From Sinomicrobium kalidii (lineage in GTDB: Bacteria > Bacteroidota > Bacteroidia > Flavobacteriales > Flavobacteriaceae), in NCBI RefSeq assembly GCF_021183825.1, contig NZ_CP089211.1, positions 1,302,001-1,366,000 on the forward strand: 64,000 nucleotides of DNA. Direction: 5' to 3'. Below the pieces are notes generated by a model that was given only the letters and a program-made list of their open reading frames with translations, was not told the origin of the DNA and searched no databases. This document shows, piece by piece, positions 7,547 to 15,710 of this stretch. Numbering within the stretch: position 1 is the first letter of the stretch; every line of letters starts with the position of its first letter. Both the position numbers and the translations under genes were made by a program.

Positions 7547-8638
7547 TTATTTATCAAACAGTTCTTTGAGTTTGTTTTTCAAATCATCGCCTCTTAAATA
7601 TCGGGCAATTATGAGACCGTTTTCGTCTATCAAAAAGTTGTCCGGTATTTCGGAAATTCCATAGATCAACGCTACTTCATTATTAAATCCTTTCAGGTCG
7701 CTTACATTCTTCCAGGGCAGTTTATCTTCTTTGATGGCTGCTATCCATTTTTCCCTATTGGTATCTAATGAAACACCAACAATATTAAATCCTTTATCTT
7801 TATACGATTCAAATATTTTAACTAACTCCGGGTTTTCCGATCTACATGGTCCACACCAGGAGGCCCAGAATTCCAACAGGATGTACTTTCCTTTTATTTC
7901 TGAAAACTTTACGGGCTTTCCTTTAGGGTTTGCCTGCTCAAAATCGGAATACACATCCCCTACTTTGGGATTCTTATTGAGTTTTATAAATTTTTCGATA
8001 AATTCTCCTCCTTCTGTAGATTGTAGTTCCGGGGGCATTAAAGCAAACAATTTACCGGTTTCTTCAGCTCCGATTCTTCTCATTGTGCCAAATTGCAGGG
8101 TAAACAGACTTACATGGGAGTCCGGAAATTCTTCAATAAAGGTTTTATTGATCTCTGCTTCCTTATCTATCATTTTTTCATAGACCACCAATAGGGAGTC
8201 TCTGTTACTTTCGGTGATCATCTCCTCAAGTTCATCCATTTCCTGATGTATTGAGTCTTTTCTCTTTTCAAGTAAATCTGCTTCTTTTTGTGCTTTGGAG
8301 CCTGTAACGCTACCGTTCGAAAAATTGCCTTTTTCGCCTGCAATCTCAATAGTGCTGTTTTCCAGCCAGAACATTTTATATTCGTTAATGTCTTCCATTC
8401 TCAGCATGGCCAAAGTCGGTTTTTCGATTTCACCTTTGAACCGGAAGGTCTCATTGTATATAGTGGCGGAATCTATGGCCACGTCTGTCTCCGGATAAAG
8501 GTACATTACAACTTTGGTACTATCTGCCATGTTATTGGCACGGGCATTGACCAAATAGCCGGTTGTTTCTTTTTCTTTGTCTGTTTTACATGATACGATT
8601 GTTGTAAACAGTATTAGGATAAGGCCAATGGCTTTCAT
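7547..8638 (-). CDS. TlpA-like thioredoxin-fold lipoprotein with DUF4369-type N-terminus
   Basis: The 363-residue protein has a lipobox (ILFTTIVSC, Cys17). A DUF4369-like beta domain spans about 28-110 (YLYPETDVAIDSATI, FRFKGEIEKPTLAMLRM) and a helical linker follows. A C-terminal TlpA/ResA thioredoxin domain carries the active-site WCGPC at about 264-268 and the cis-Pro region SEIPDNFLID. Such proteins reduce disulfides of exported proteins or cytochromes at the membrane. Overall length is normal for the Bacteroidota family. It ends a block of four AT-rich, same-strand genes. Confidence 0.88.
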   Translation of the reverse strand: MKAIGLILILFTTIVSCKTDKEKETTGYLVNARANNMADSTKVVMYLYPETDVAIDSATIYNETFRFKGEIEKPTLAMLRMEDINEYKMFWLENSTIEIAGEKGNFSNGSVTGSKAQKEADLLEKRKDSIHQEMDELEEMITESNRDSLLVVYEKMIDKEAEINKTFIEEFPDSHVSLFTLQFGTMRRIGAEETGKLFALMPPELQSTEGGEFIEKFIKLNKNPKVGDVYSDFEQANPKGKPVKFSEIKGKYILLEFWASWCGPCRSENPELVKIFESYKDKGFNIVGVSLDTNREKWIAAIKEDKLPWKNVSDLKGFNNEVALIYGISEIPDNFLIDENGLIIARYLRGDDLKNKLKELFDK

Positions 8639-8793
8639 ATGTTGCTTGTTTTTATACGGTAGTTTAAGTTTCTTTTTGTCTTTTCAACCTCCTGTTAAAA
8701 GAACAAAGGCTCTTAACAACGGCATTAAGTTATCACTATTTTATTCATTTTCAAATAAATAATTTTTGGATATATGGTGTAAAAAGTCTTGAA

Positions 8794-8978
8794 AGGCTCC
8801 CCTCTTCAGACGAAGAGGGGTGATTTCGGTCAAGGCCGGAAGCGGGGAGTTTGACCAGGCCCAAGCCCCGGGTATATATCCCGACTTTTGGGCTTTATCC
8901 TATGGCTTGGGCTTTCAAACCCTCCGTCCAAACTGAAGTTTGGACACCTCCCTTCGTCTGAAGGGAGGAGCTTTTTTT
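8794..8978. mobile_element. MITE-like hairpin element with nested inverted repeats (full copy)
   Basis: The ends GGCTCCCCTCTTCAGACG (left) and CGTCTGAAGGGAGGAGC (right) are inverted relative to each other, and each is itself palindromic. Inside, GGAGTTTGACCAGGCCCAAG is mirrored by GGCTTGGGCTTTCAAACC, so the whole element can fold into a long imperfect hairpin ending in a run of T. It encodes nothing. A related element is at 15396-15580 and a half copy at 4303-4411. Confidence 0.65.
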
Positions 8979-8997
8979 TGCTGCGTTCCTAAACATT

Positions 8998-9020
8998 AAA
9001 AGCCCCGAAACCGGGGCTTT
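8998..9020 (-). terminator. Intrinsic terminator of the 89-aa gene, copy 2
   Basis: AAAGCCCCG pairs with CGGGGCTTT around a short loop. The loop differs from copy 1 while the stem is conserved. It lies 22 bp past the stop codon, as in copy 1. Confidence 0.82.
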
Positions 9021-9042
9021 ATACATTTTGCATTTATTATGA

Positions 9043-9312
9043 TTAGGCTTCAAATGTTCTGTCTAAACCGTAGCACTCGCCCAGTGGGGTGGTGCTTTTA
9101 AGGATTTGGGTTAAATAATACAGTGAAAAGGCCATATCATCGCCTTGTTTGTGGTGTTCGTGGGTTTCGGCTATGAGTTGAATGGCGTGCGATACGTAAT
9201 ACCGCATTAAGGCCAGGGTTTCATAACTGTCTACCTTGAGTTCTACGTAAGTTTCGCCGTGGGCATTGGTTTTTAGCGTGTCTTTGTACGCTTCGAAATC
9301 TAAGGGTTTCAT
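9043..9312 (-). CDS. Conserved 89-residue hypothetical protein, copy 2 of 2
   Basis: The sequence equals copy 1 except for His18 in place of Tyr18. An in-frame upstream ATG at 9345 would add MGLLIPKLRDI, but that stretch is the translated leader repeat R2 and is not in frame in copy 1, so I use the ATG at 9312. The whole unit of promoter, leader, gene, terminator and adjacent element half is repeated from about 4.3-5.0 kb. Function unknown. Confidence 0.75.
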   Translation of the reverse strand: MKPLDFEAYKDTLKTNAHGETYVELKVDSYETLALMRYYVSHAIQLIAETHEHHKQGDDMAFSLYYLTQILKSTTPLGECYGLDRTFEA

Positions 9313-9465
9313 AATATCTCTTAGTTTAGGAATAAGTAAACCCATACGGGTTAGGTGTCCTACGCCTAAGAGGGCGTTGCGGTTGTTTCCAATGCCACCA
9401 CCATGCCATATGGGTAAAATTGTTTTTCAAAGTCATAATCTCTTAGTTTAGGAATAGTAAATATA
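9313..9465 (-). promoter_or_regulatory. Promoter and structured leader with alternative pairings, copy 2
   Basis: TTG at 9486-9488, 20 bp and TATATTTA at 9458-9465 repeat the copy-1 promoter with the same spacing. R1 (TCCTAAACTAAGAG, 9440-9453) and R2 (9318-9331) are identical to each other. AR (CTCTTAGGCGTAGGA, 9358-9372) is complementary to both as 7+5 bp with the AA/GCG internal loop. Relative to copy 1, CTACAAG has become CTAAGAG while AR changed from CTTGTAG to CTCTTAG, so base pairing is kept. The TTGGAAACAA hairpin and the AACCC/GGGTT stem are also kept. Confidence 0.6.
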
Positions 9466-9529
9466 TGCATTTTTGGTGGTAAGGGCAAGGAGTATGCGGG
9501 GTTTGAATAATGTACGGGATATAAGGTTG

Positions 9530-9552
9530 TCACAAGTCGGGAGACTTGCGAC
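9530..9552. repeat. TCACAAGTCGGGAGACTTGCGAC palindrome, copy 4
   Basis: The same family as 4241, 4959, 7486 and 18002, placed upstream of leader copy 2 exactly as the 4959 copy is placed upstream of leader copy 1. The remaining bases to 9799 hold only a lone GGAAACGAGCGCCGG at about 9631 and AT-rich sequence. Confidence 0.65.
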
Positions 9553-9799
9553 GGAGGGTGTCTTTTTATGATTTGCAATCCGCAATTTGCTTTACAAATA
9601 AAAATAAACTTAGGACATGCGGATTTTAGGTGGAAACGAGCGCCGGATGATTTGTAAACACCTGCCGGACCTTACGCACTGATGCCTTAATCCTAATCTT
9701 TTTTTTAATTTCCGTTTTGTCCATAAATGAGGGTTAAATATTTTGATCCGGTTTTCTGCTATCCTGTTTAAGCCAATCCCCGATTTTATATTCCCGGTT

Positions 9800-10177
9800 T
9801 TATTCATTCAGATGCGTCAACAGATTTACGGTTGCCCCGTTGGGGTCTTTTACAAAAAAGCGTCTTACGCCCCAGGGTTCGTTGGTAATGGGGTACACGA
9901 TTTCCCAGCTTTGCTCTTTTGCGCTTTCGTAGAGTTTGTCGACATCGGAAACTTCAATGGAGAAAAAAATTGAGGAATTGTTTAATGGTTCTTTTTTGTT
10001 GTTTTCAAAAACGGATAATTGTGCCGTGGGGTTTTCCGCAGAGGCAAAGGTCAATATCCACCCCATGTCCATAACCAGTTCCATGCCCAGAAATTCCGCA
10101 TAGAATTGCCTGCTCTTTTCCACATCATCCGAATATATGTTGGGAACGATACGGCGGATAGCTATGTTGTTTTCCAT
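9800..10177 (-). CDS. VOC superfamily (glyoxalase/bleomycin-resistance-like) protein
   Basis: About 125 residues with one pair of beta-alpha-beta-beta-beta modules: IRRIVPNIYSDDVEKSRQFY at the N-terminus and WGVRRFFVKDPNGATVNLL near the C-terminus. This is the usual single-chain length of dimeric VOC proteins. Substrate cannot be read from sequence. The Met at 10177 (MENNIAIRR) is preferred over an upstream one three codons earlier. Confidence 0.85.
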   Translation of the reverse strand: MENNIAIRRIVPNIYSDDVEKSRQFYAEFLGMELVMDMGWILTFASAENPTAQLSVFENNKKEPLNNSSIFFSIEVSDVDKLYESAKEQSWEIVYPITNEPWGVRRFFVKDPNGATVNLLTHLNE

Positions 10178-10371
10178 TTTTAACATTCGGGTTTTAATTG
10201 TTTTCCTGTTTTCTATTAAAAGACAACATTCTTAATGCTGCCAATTTACCATCATTTTACAAACTTTCAAATAAATGTTTTTTATGTTCTGACAGGCCGG
10301 TTTTAAAAAAGAGCGCAGTAAAGTATGAAAGCAAAAACCTCAATTTTATTCAAAAAAATAAAAAAACCTTA

Positions 10372-10399
10372 TTGTTATTTAATTATTTTTTTACATTTG
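10372..10399 (+). promoter_or_regulatory. Bacteroidota-type promoter TTG-N17-TACATTTG
   Basis: TTG at 10372-10374 and TACATTTG at 10392-10399 match the TTG/TAnnTTTG consensus. The predicted start near 10405 lies about 330 nt before the astacin-like gene, so the transcript would have a long leader or be separate. The rest of 10187-10732 is AT-rich. It contains a small GCAGTA/TACTGC hairpin at about 10560-10580 but no credible gene. Confidence 0.5.
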
Positions 10400-10732
10400 T
10401 AAGCACTACCTCACCTAATTAACACCTTATTTCTCTTTGTCAATTTAATAAGAACACTACCCTTTTTAAGGTGCAGGATGTTTTTTGCAGAAAAACAACC
10501 TAAAAAGGCAGTTATTAAAAAATTATAAGATTATAATGTGTACGAACCTAAAAGACAGGCAGTATTAAAAAACACCTACTGCGCCAATTCCCCCTCAGGC
10601 CGGTGGATTTGAATAATTGAAATTGAAGTGTAACAACCAGGAACCAAAAGCTATACATTTTTTGAACAAAACCTGATTCACCCGGTTTTATTCAAACTTA
10701 CAATTAACCCAAACTCTTAATTTTTAATTACC

Positions 10733-11530
10733 ATGAGAACACTACAATTATTTTTATTGGGAACAATGCTCTCTACTGTTCTGATATCGTGTCAGAAAGA
10801 TGAACTCTCTGATGCTGACGACCTGAACAGCCTGGAGGAAACCACAGCATTTGATGCCGAAAAATTTGCCGGTATTAAAATGTGTACTGAAATGTATCCC
10901 GAAGGTGTAACGCCCAGGGCAGCGGCCATTAGTTCGAATGTCTGGTCTAACGGCAGCACGCTTAAAGTTAAATTTATAGGGGGAACCTCCTATGTAAGGC
11001 AGAAAGTGATGCAATATGCCAACGAATGGTCTGATTATGCCAACATTACATTTGATTTTGTAACCGACGGAGCGGCTGATATCCGTATTAGTTTTAAAGA
11101 GGGTGGCTCCTATTCCTATATCGGGTCGTATGCAACCCAGGTGCCTTCTGATGAGGAAACCATGAATTTCGGCTGGTTTGACAATAATACTTCCGATACG
11201 GAGTTCAGCCGTACAACAATCCACGAATTCGGACATGCCCTCGGGTTGATCCATGAGCACCAGCACCCGGAAGTAACCATACCGTGGGACAAGCCTAAGG
11301 TTTATGAATATTACGGAGGGCCGCCCAACAACTGGAGCAAGGAACAAGTTGACCATAATCTGTTTGCGACTTATTCTGCTTCACAGACACAATACAGCGC
11401 GTACGACCCGCAATCCATTATGCACTATGCTATTGATAACGCCTTAACCATAGGTGACTTTGAAGTAGGCTGGAATACCGTGTTGTCTGCTACGGATAAA
11501 GCTTTTATCGCGGACCTCTATCCTAATTAA
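10733..11530 (+). CDS. M12A (astacin-like) zinc metallopeptidase, lipoprotein
   Basis: The 265-residue protein has a lipobox (LSTVLISC, Cys about 20), a short prosegment and a compact astacin catalytic domain. Its zinc motif HEFGHALGLIHEHQHP (HExxHxxGxxHE) lies at about 163-178 and a Met-turn SIMHY near 230. The enzyme would cleave proteins or peptides outside the cytoplasm. No C-terminal T9SS sorting domain is present, so anchoring through the lipid is expected. It is monocistronic, with a long leader upstream and a strong hairpin downstream. Confidence 0.92.
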   Translation: MRTLQLFLLGTMLSTVLISCQKDELSDADDLNSLEETTAFDAEKFAGIKMCTEMYPEGVTPRAAAISSNVWSNGSTLKVKFIGGTSYVRQKVMQYANEWSDYANITFDFVTDGAADIRISFKEGGSYSYIGSYATQVPSDEETMNFGWFDNNTSDTEFSRTTIHEFGHALGLIHEHQHPEVTIPWDKPKVYEYYGGPPNNWSKEQVDHNLFATYSASQTQYSAYDPQSIMHYAIDNALTIGDFEVGWNTVLSATDKAFIADLYPN

Positions 11531-11572
11531 AAACGATCAACACTAAAATAGTATAAACTTTTGTTTGGGTTC

Positions 11573-11617
11573 CATATCATGCATGTAGTTTTGAATTGTA
11601 ACTGCATGCATGATATG
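11573..11617. terminator. Strong hairpin after the astacin-like gene
   Basis: CATATCATGCATG (11573-11585) and CATGCATGATATG (11605-11617) form a perfect 13-bp stem, with further AGTT/AACT pairing inside. It is followed by TATTTTTAATTTTT, so it should terminate plus-strand transcription. Confidence 0.75.
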
Positions 11618-11665
11618 TATTTTTAATTTTTCGGAATTATTTTTCACTCCTGTTTTTCGTATCAA

Positions 11666-12577
11666 ATGAACCGTGTTTTCAGAATCGTATTGGTGTTTTA
11701 TGTTCTTTCGTCGGCCTGTAATACCGCAATTGGTCAGGAATCTGCCGGAGGTGAACTTTTTATTCAACCTTATGTAAAATACAGGCAGGAAAACCTGCGC
11801 TGGTCTATTGCCGGAGATGTCAAAGGGCAAAACCCCAATATCTATTCGGAACTGAAATGGAAAAAAATACGCGGCCCTCAAATTGGTGCATTGATCCATA
11901 AGGGACTATCTGAAGCGCTTTCCGTACAGTTCGATATGTCTTATATGGCTGCGGTTACCGGAAGGGTTACGGATGCCGATTACAGGGAAGATAACAGGCA
12001 GGGGAATTTTTACTATGAAAAGTTGCGTGCAGACAAAGGGTATACACTGTTATTCCAGGCCAGGTTGCAATACCGTTTATACGCCCGGCCCGGGATAAGT
12101 ATAATTCCCTTTTTAGGGTATATCAATAAATATCAGCATTTGTACATGCTGGACAATGATATTCCCTTAGTAGAAGGAAAAAAGCTTGAAAGCACTTACA
12201 ATCCCAACTGGAACGGTGCTTCACTGGGGAGTGTATTTCTTTTTGATGTAAAAAAACTTGACATCCTTTTTGAGTTGGAAGGCCATTTGACAACATACTA
12301 CGCCGAAGCCAACTGGAATTTAAGAGAGGAGTTTACACATCCGATAAGTTTTAAACACCGCGCCACAGGTAAAGGCATCACGGCCCGTTTGTACCTGGAG
12401 TATCCCGTAGGCCATAACTTATATGCAGTATTAAACACGGATGCTTCTTATCTTAAAACCGGTGAGGGTACAGACAAGACCTATTATCAAAGTGGTGTAC
12501 AGGCACTCACGCAATTAAACGCAGTTGTCAATACGTCGTTTGGTATAGGGGGCGGTCTCAAATACAAGTTCTTCTGA
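11666..12577 (+). CDS. Outer-membrane beta-barrel protein, function unknown
   Basis: The 303-residue protein has a signal peptide ending near NTAIGQ. It continues with many alternating aromatic strands (LFIQPYVKYRQENLRWSI, LLFQARLQYRLYARPG, LYLEYPVGHNLYAV) and ends in GGLKYKFF, the C-terminal aromatic signature of barrels. The pattern is loosely reminiscent of omptin-like barrels, but no catalytic residues can be assigned with confidence. Confidence 0.65.
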   Translation: MNRVFRIVLVFYVLSSACNTAIGQESAGGELFIQPYVKYRQENLRWSIAGDVKGQNPNIYSELKWKKIRGPQIGALIHKGLSEALSVQFDMSYMAAVTGRVTDADYREDNRQGNFYYEKLRADKGYTLLFQARLQYRLYARPGISIIPFLGYINKYQHLYMLDNDIPLVEGKKLESTYNPNWNGASLGSVFLFDVKKLDILFELEGHLTTYYAEANWNLREEFTHPISFKHRATGKGITARLYLEYPVGHNLYAVLNTDASYLKTGEGTDKTYYQSGVQALTQLNAVVNTSFGIGGGLKYKFF

Positions 12578-12678
12578 ACGCGGTTACTTTACTAAAATAC
12601 CACGATTAAACATTTTATAAAGCAGTCGAAAATTCGTACCTTCAAAGTTCCATACCCAATCTTAAAAATCAAAAAGCC

Positions 12679-13128
12679 ATGAAACAAAAATGCCTTACCC
12701 TGATCTTATTACTGACCGTTTTAGCCATCCCGGTCTCCTGTTCTGACGATGACAACCTTGAACCTGTTGCATTAACCGATTTCAACGAAGTTAAAAATTC
12801 CATTAAATCGGGAGAACGGCTTGTTGTGGTCACCGACCTGGCAAAATGTGGCTTCCCTCAGAATTTGACCGGAAGGATGGTGATGAACGATGTGATTATA
12901 AACAATGACGAGTACCTTACTTTTTCCCTGAGCCACCTCACGGCCAATAATCCGGCTTATCCGGGAAAGGCTATCATTGAAAACCTGCACTACAGGCTGT
13001 TTAATGATGGTACTTTTGAAGTGACCATAAAATATATTGACCCGGATACTTCTGAAGTCATTTACGAATACGAGGGGGACATCATATGCCAGATCAACGA
13101 AGGTGTGAAGATTTTCAGTAATTTATGA
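12679..13128 (+). CDS. VirK-like lipoprotein
   Basis: The 149-residue protein has a lipobox (AIPVSC, Cys about 21) followed by an acidic SDDDN tether. The rest shows GERLVVVTDLAKCGFP, then short strands and NLHYRLFNDGTFEVTIKYID. That arrangement recalls the VirK family, whose molecular function is not known. Two cysteines (in AKCGFP and IICQIN) could form a disulfide. It stands alone after the barrel gene. Confidence 0.5.
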   Translation: MKQKCLTLILLLTVLAIPVSCSDDDNLEPVALTDFNEVKNSIKSGERLVVVTDLAKCGFPQNLTGRMVMNDVIINNDEYLTFSLSHLTANNPAYPGKAIIENLHYRLFNDGTFEVTIKYIDPDTSEVIYEYEGDIICQINEGVKIFSNL

Positions 13129-13178
13129 CCTTCCGGCAGTTCTTGATTGACCTGTGTCAAATATATTACGTTGACCGT

Positions 13179-13604
13179 TTATTGTACCTTTTTTTTTACT
13201 TTGTCAAATGCCGCATGCATGTAGTCTTTTAAAGATTCAAATGTTTTTTCGGACGGGTTAATTACACTTATCCAATACATGGCACCGTAAACCGGGTGGG
13301 GGAATATCTTGTCTTCTTCGGTAAAATCTATATTTGTATCTATATAGGCCTTGAACCCTTTTTTTTGAGGAAGGCTTTCAAATAAATCTTCAAAAATACC
13401 CTTACCTACACCAATGTTTAGCCGGTAATAGCCTTCCCTGTTCAGGTTTGAGGCATTATCATAGGCATCATCTGCCGTGACAATGGTTGAAAAAGGGAAC
13501 TTATCATTGTCGTAAGACATAAAAAACAGGCTTCCGTCTTTCTCGATAATATTAATCTTTTCAAAGTTTTCGGTAACGTAATTTTTAATCCCTTCAATTG
13601 TCAT
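13179..13604 (-). CDS. DUF6194 family protein
   Basis: I start the gene at MTIEGIKNYVTENF (13604), giving 141 residues. A longer form from 13745 would add an unrelated AT-rich N-terminus. The body shows FPFSTIVTADDAYDNASNLN, YYRLNIGVGKGIFEDLF and FPHPVYGAMYWISVINPSE, in the order I recall for DUF6194 proteins. No enzymatic role is known to me. Confidence 0.75.
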   Translation of the reverse strand: MTIEGIKNYVTENFEKINIIEKDGSLFFMSYDNDKFPFSTIVTADDAYDNASNLNREGYYRLNIGVGKGIFEDLFESLPQKKGFKAYIDTNIDFTEEDKIFPHPVYGAMYWISVINPSEKTFESLKDYMHAAFDKVKKKVQ

Positions 13605-13833
13605 ACTGAATACTGTTTTTAGTATTATTAAAATATTTAACCGATTAAAACCGGAAACATAATTTTCCAGTAAATCCATTTCAGGTAGATGCTCTTTTGC
13701 CGATAAGGTTGCATCAAAATAAACAATGATTTTGTGTAAACACAATAACGGGCACTGATTTTTTAGTTTGTAAGCACCGATAAGTTTATACCATATACCC
13801 GTTATTGCATTTATACATTGCGTACTGTTTTAT

Positions 13834-14571
13834 TTACCAGGGAATCTCTCCTGTTCCGGGATTGTATTCTTCACTGAAAAACCTTCCCGTCGGACCATCC
13901 TTATCCACCAAAGCGTATTTCACTATTCGTTGCCCTGCTTCTTCAACGGTGCCTGTTCCGCGGTGGTTGTTAAAATCGGTGGCAATAAAGCCGGGATCAA
14001 CGGCATTGACTTTAAATGCCGTATCCCGAAGTTCATAAGCCAGGTTCAGGGTGTACATATTAAGCGCCGTTTTTGACGGAAGGTAAACAGCGCCTTTATG
14101 ATGGTAATACTCCCAGTCCGGATCGCTGTTCAATGTAAGTGATGCCATACTTGAACTTACATTTACAATACGCGGTTGGGGCGACTTTTGCAGCAAATCC
14201 ATAAAAGCCCGGGTAACCCTTACCACACCAAACAGGTTGGTATCAAATACTTCCCGGAACACCGATATGTCTGTACCCGTTGCTGTTTGTGGCAAGCCGC
14301 CGCTTATACCGGCGTTGTTGACAAGTACATCCAGGACTTCGGTTTTTTTGCCTATTTCAGCTCTGGCGGCGTTTACCGATTCCTCATTGCTGACATCAAT
14401 TTGTACGGTTTCGACATTTTTTAAGCCTTCGTCTACAAGTTTTTCAACCGCTTTCTGCCCGTTTTCCAGTCTACGGCTGCCCAGATACACATAATAACCT
14501 TTTTGCAATAGCTGGCGGGCCGTTTCAAAGCCAATGCTTTTGTTGGCTCCTGTAATAAATACTGTTTTCAT
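13834..14571 (-). CDS. Short-chain dehydrogenase/reductase (SDR) family oxidoreductase
   Basis: The 245-residue classical SDR has cofactor motif TGANKSIG at about 7-14, NNAG at about 84-87 and the catalytic Ser region VNVSSSM with YLPSK (Tyr/Lys) at about 155-160. An NAD(P)-dependent carbonyl or alcohol substrate is likely but not identifiable. The start MKTVFITG is preferred to an upstream Met. A palindrome at 14625-14640, 54 bp upstream, also occurs before the Crp/Fnr gene, implying control by that neighbour. Confidence 0.92.
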   Translation of the reverse strand: MKTVFITGANKSIGFETARQLLQKGYYVYLGSRRLENGQKAVEKLVDEGLKNVETVQIDVSNEESVNAARAEIGKKTEVLDVLVNNAGISGGLPQTATGTDISVFREVFDTNLFGVVRVTRAFMDLLQKSPQPRIVNVSSSMASLTLNSDPDWEYYHHKGAVYLPSKTALNMYTLNLAYELRDTAFKVNAVDPGFIATDFNNHRGTGTVEEAGQRIVKYALVDKDGPTGRFFSEEYNPGTGEIPW

Positions 14572-14624
14572 TTGTATTGTTTTAAGTTTACAACACAAAG
14601 GTTATCCTATTAAAAATAAAATGG

Positions 14625-14640
14625 TTTGCCATTTGGCAAA
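14625..14640. promoter_or_regulatory. Putative operator TTTGCCATTTGGCAAA before the SDR gene
   Basis: Perfect 7-2-7 palindrome followed by AAGTG, located between the regulator stop codon and the SDR start. A near-identical site (TTTGTCATTTGGCAAA followed by AAGTA) lies at 15240-15255, ahead of the regulator. Confidence 0.65.
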
Positions 14641-14648
14641 AAGTGTTT

Positions 14649-15206
14649 TCAGCGGAGGTTTTTTCGTATCCTGCTTAATGAAGATTGTGTAATTCCCAAA
14701 TAGGAAGCGATGTAAGCCAACGGAATACGATTGGCCAGCGTTGGGTATTTTTCCAGGAATTCCCGGTACCTGGTGGTGGCGTCCTGCGACACCAGCGGGC
14801 TTACCCTTTCGAGTTTTTCGGCAAGTGATTTTGAAACTATTTTCTGAATGATATTGTCCCAGTCAATAATGGTATTGGAGATCTCTTCCCAGTCCTTTAC
14901 CGAAAATACAACAAGTTTACAATCGGTAGCGGCCTGTATATATTCGGTAAAGGGGACATTCTTCAAATTAAAAAGCAAATGATTTTCCTCAATAAAGATT
15001 TTGGTGATCTCTTCGCCCTTGTTGTTGTAATAGCAAATCCGTATAATACCGTCAAGTATAAAGCCTACCTGCTTCAACACCTTTCCTGCTTCGGCAAAAT
15101 ATTCGCCTTTTTGAAGTTCCGTAACGGATGCTTTACTTAAAATAAAGTCTGTTTGCTGCCGGTTTAAATGGCCAAACCGTAATACGTAGTCTATAAATGC
15201 TTTCAT
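14649..15206 (-). CDS. Crp/Fnr family transcriptional regulator
   Basis: The 185-residue protein has an N-terminal cyclic-nucleotide-binding-like barrel (FAEAGKVLKQVGFILDGIIR at about 37-56). A long dimerisation helix follows, and then a C-terminal winged helix (RIPLAYIASYLGITQSSLSRIRKN). The N-terminal barrel lacks an obvious cAMP phosphate cassette, as is usual in Bacteroidota members. It probably autoregulates through the palindrome 34 bp upstream and controls the SDR gene 77 bp downstream. Confidence 0.9.
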   Translation of the reverse strand: MKAFIDYVLRFGHLNRQQTDFILSKASVTELQKGEYFAEAGKVLKQVGFILDGIIRICYYNNKGEEITKIFIEENHLLFNLKNVPFTEYIQAATDCKLVVFSVKDWEEISNTIIDWDNIIQKIVSKSLAEKLERVSPLVSQDATTRYREFLEKYPTLANRIPLAYIASYLGITQSSLSRIRKNLR

Positions 15207-15239
15207 GACGGCAAGTTAGTCAAACCGATGTTTACGGCA

Positions 15240-15255
15240 TTTGTCATTTGGCAAA
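15240..15255. promoter_or_regulatory. Putative operator TTTGTCATTTGGCAAA before the Crp/Fnr gene
   Basis: Differs at one position from the palindrome at 14625-14640, and both are followed by AAGT. It ends 34-49 bp upstream of the regulator start codon, a position suited to autoregulation. Confidence 0.65.
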
Positions 15256-15395
15256 AAGTATCGTTATGGCATTTTATCGGTATTTATGAGGTAGGAGTTT
15301 ATTTCCCTGATTACGGTACCCGTATTTTTTAAAAATGTAACTAACGTGAATAATGGATAAGAAAAAAGCTTTAGTTTAGCCTGAACTTAGCCGAA

Positions 15396-15580
15396 GCAGG
15401 GGTGTCCCGCAAGCGGGACGGGGAGTTTGACCAGGCCCAAATTCGGGGTATATTCCAGGCTTTCGTGTTTTTCCTGTGGCTTGGGCTTTCAAACCCTCCG
15501 ACCAGACTGAAGTCGGCCCACCTCCCTTCTCCCGATCCCGATGGATATCGGGACAATCGGGATCAAAGGAGGAGCTTTTT
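15396..15580. mobile_element. MITE-like hairpin element, second copy with internal palindrome
   Basis: It shares GGGGAGTTTGACCAGGCCCA and GGCTTGGGCTTTCAAACCC with the element at 8794-8978 and ends in GGAGGAGCTTTTT. Near the right end it carries an extra palindromic stretch (TCCCGATCCCGATG ... CAATCGGGA) not found in the first copy, and the left end differs (TGTCCCGC/GCGGGACG hairpin). Nothing coding is seen in 15207-15710. Confidence 0.6.
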
Positions 15581-15710
15581 AAAAGGTCTGATTCGCATAA
15601 AAACAGTTTTCGTGGTGAGTTTCCGCAACCTCGGGGGATTTGGATGTTTGTCATGTCCGGGTTTTTATTTTATAAAAGCCGTACTCATTGCAAATGAACG
15701 CCGGGTGTTG

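Noticed and set aside
9366..9578. Minus-strand 70-residue ORF ending KLRDYDFEKQFYPYG...
   Set aside because: It starts within the REP palindrome, covers the promoter and leader, and has no equivalent in copy 1.
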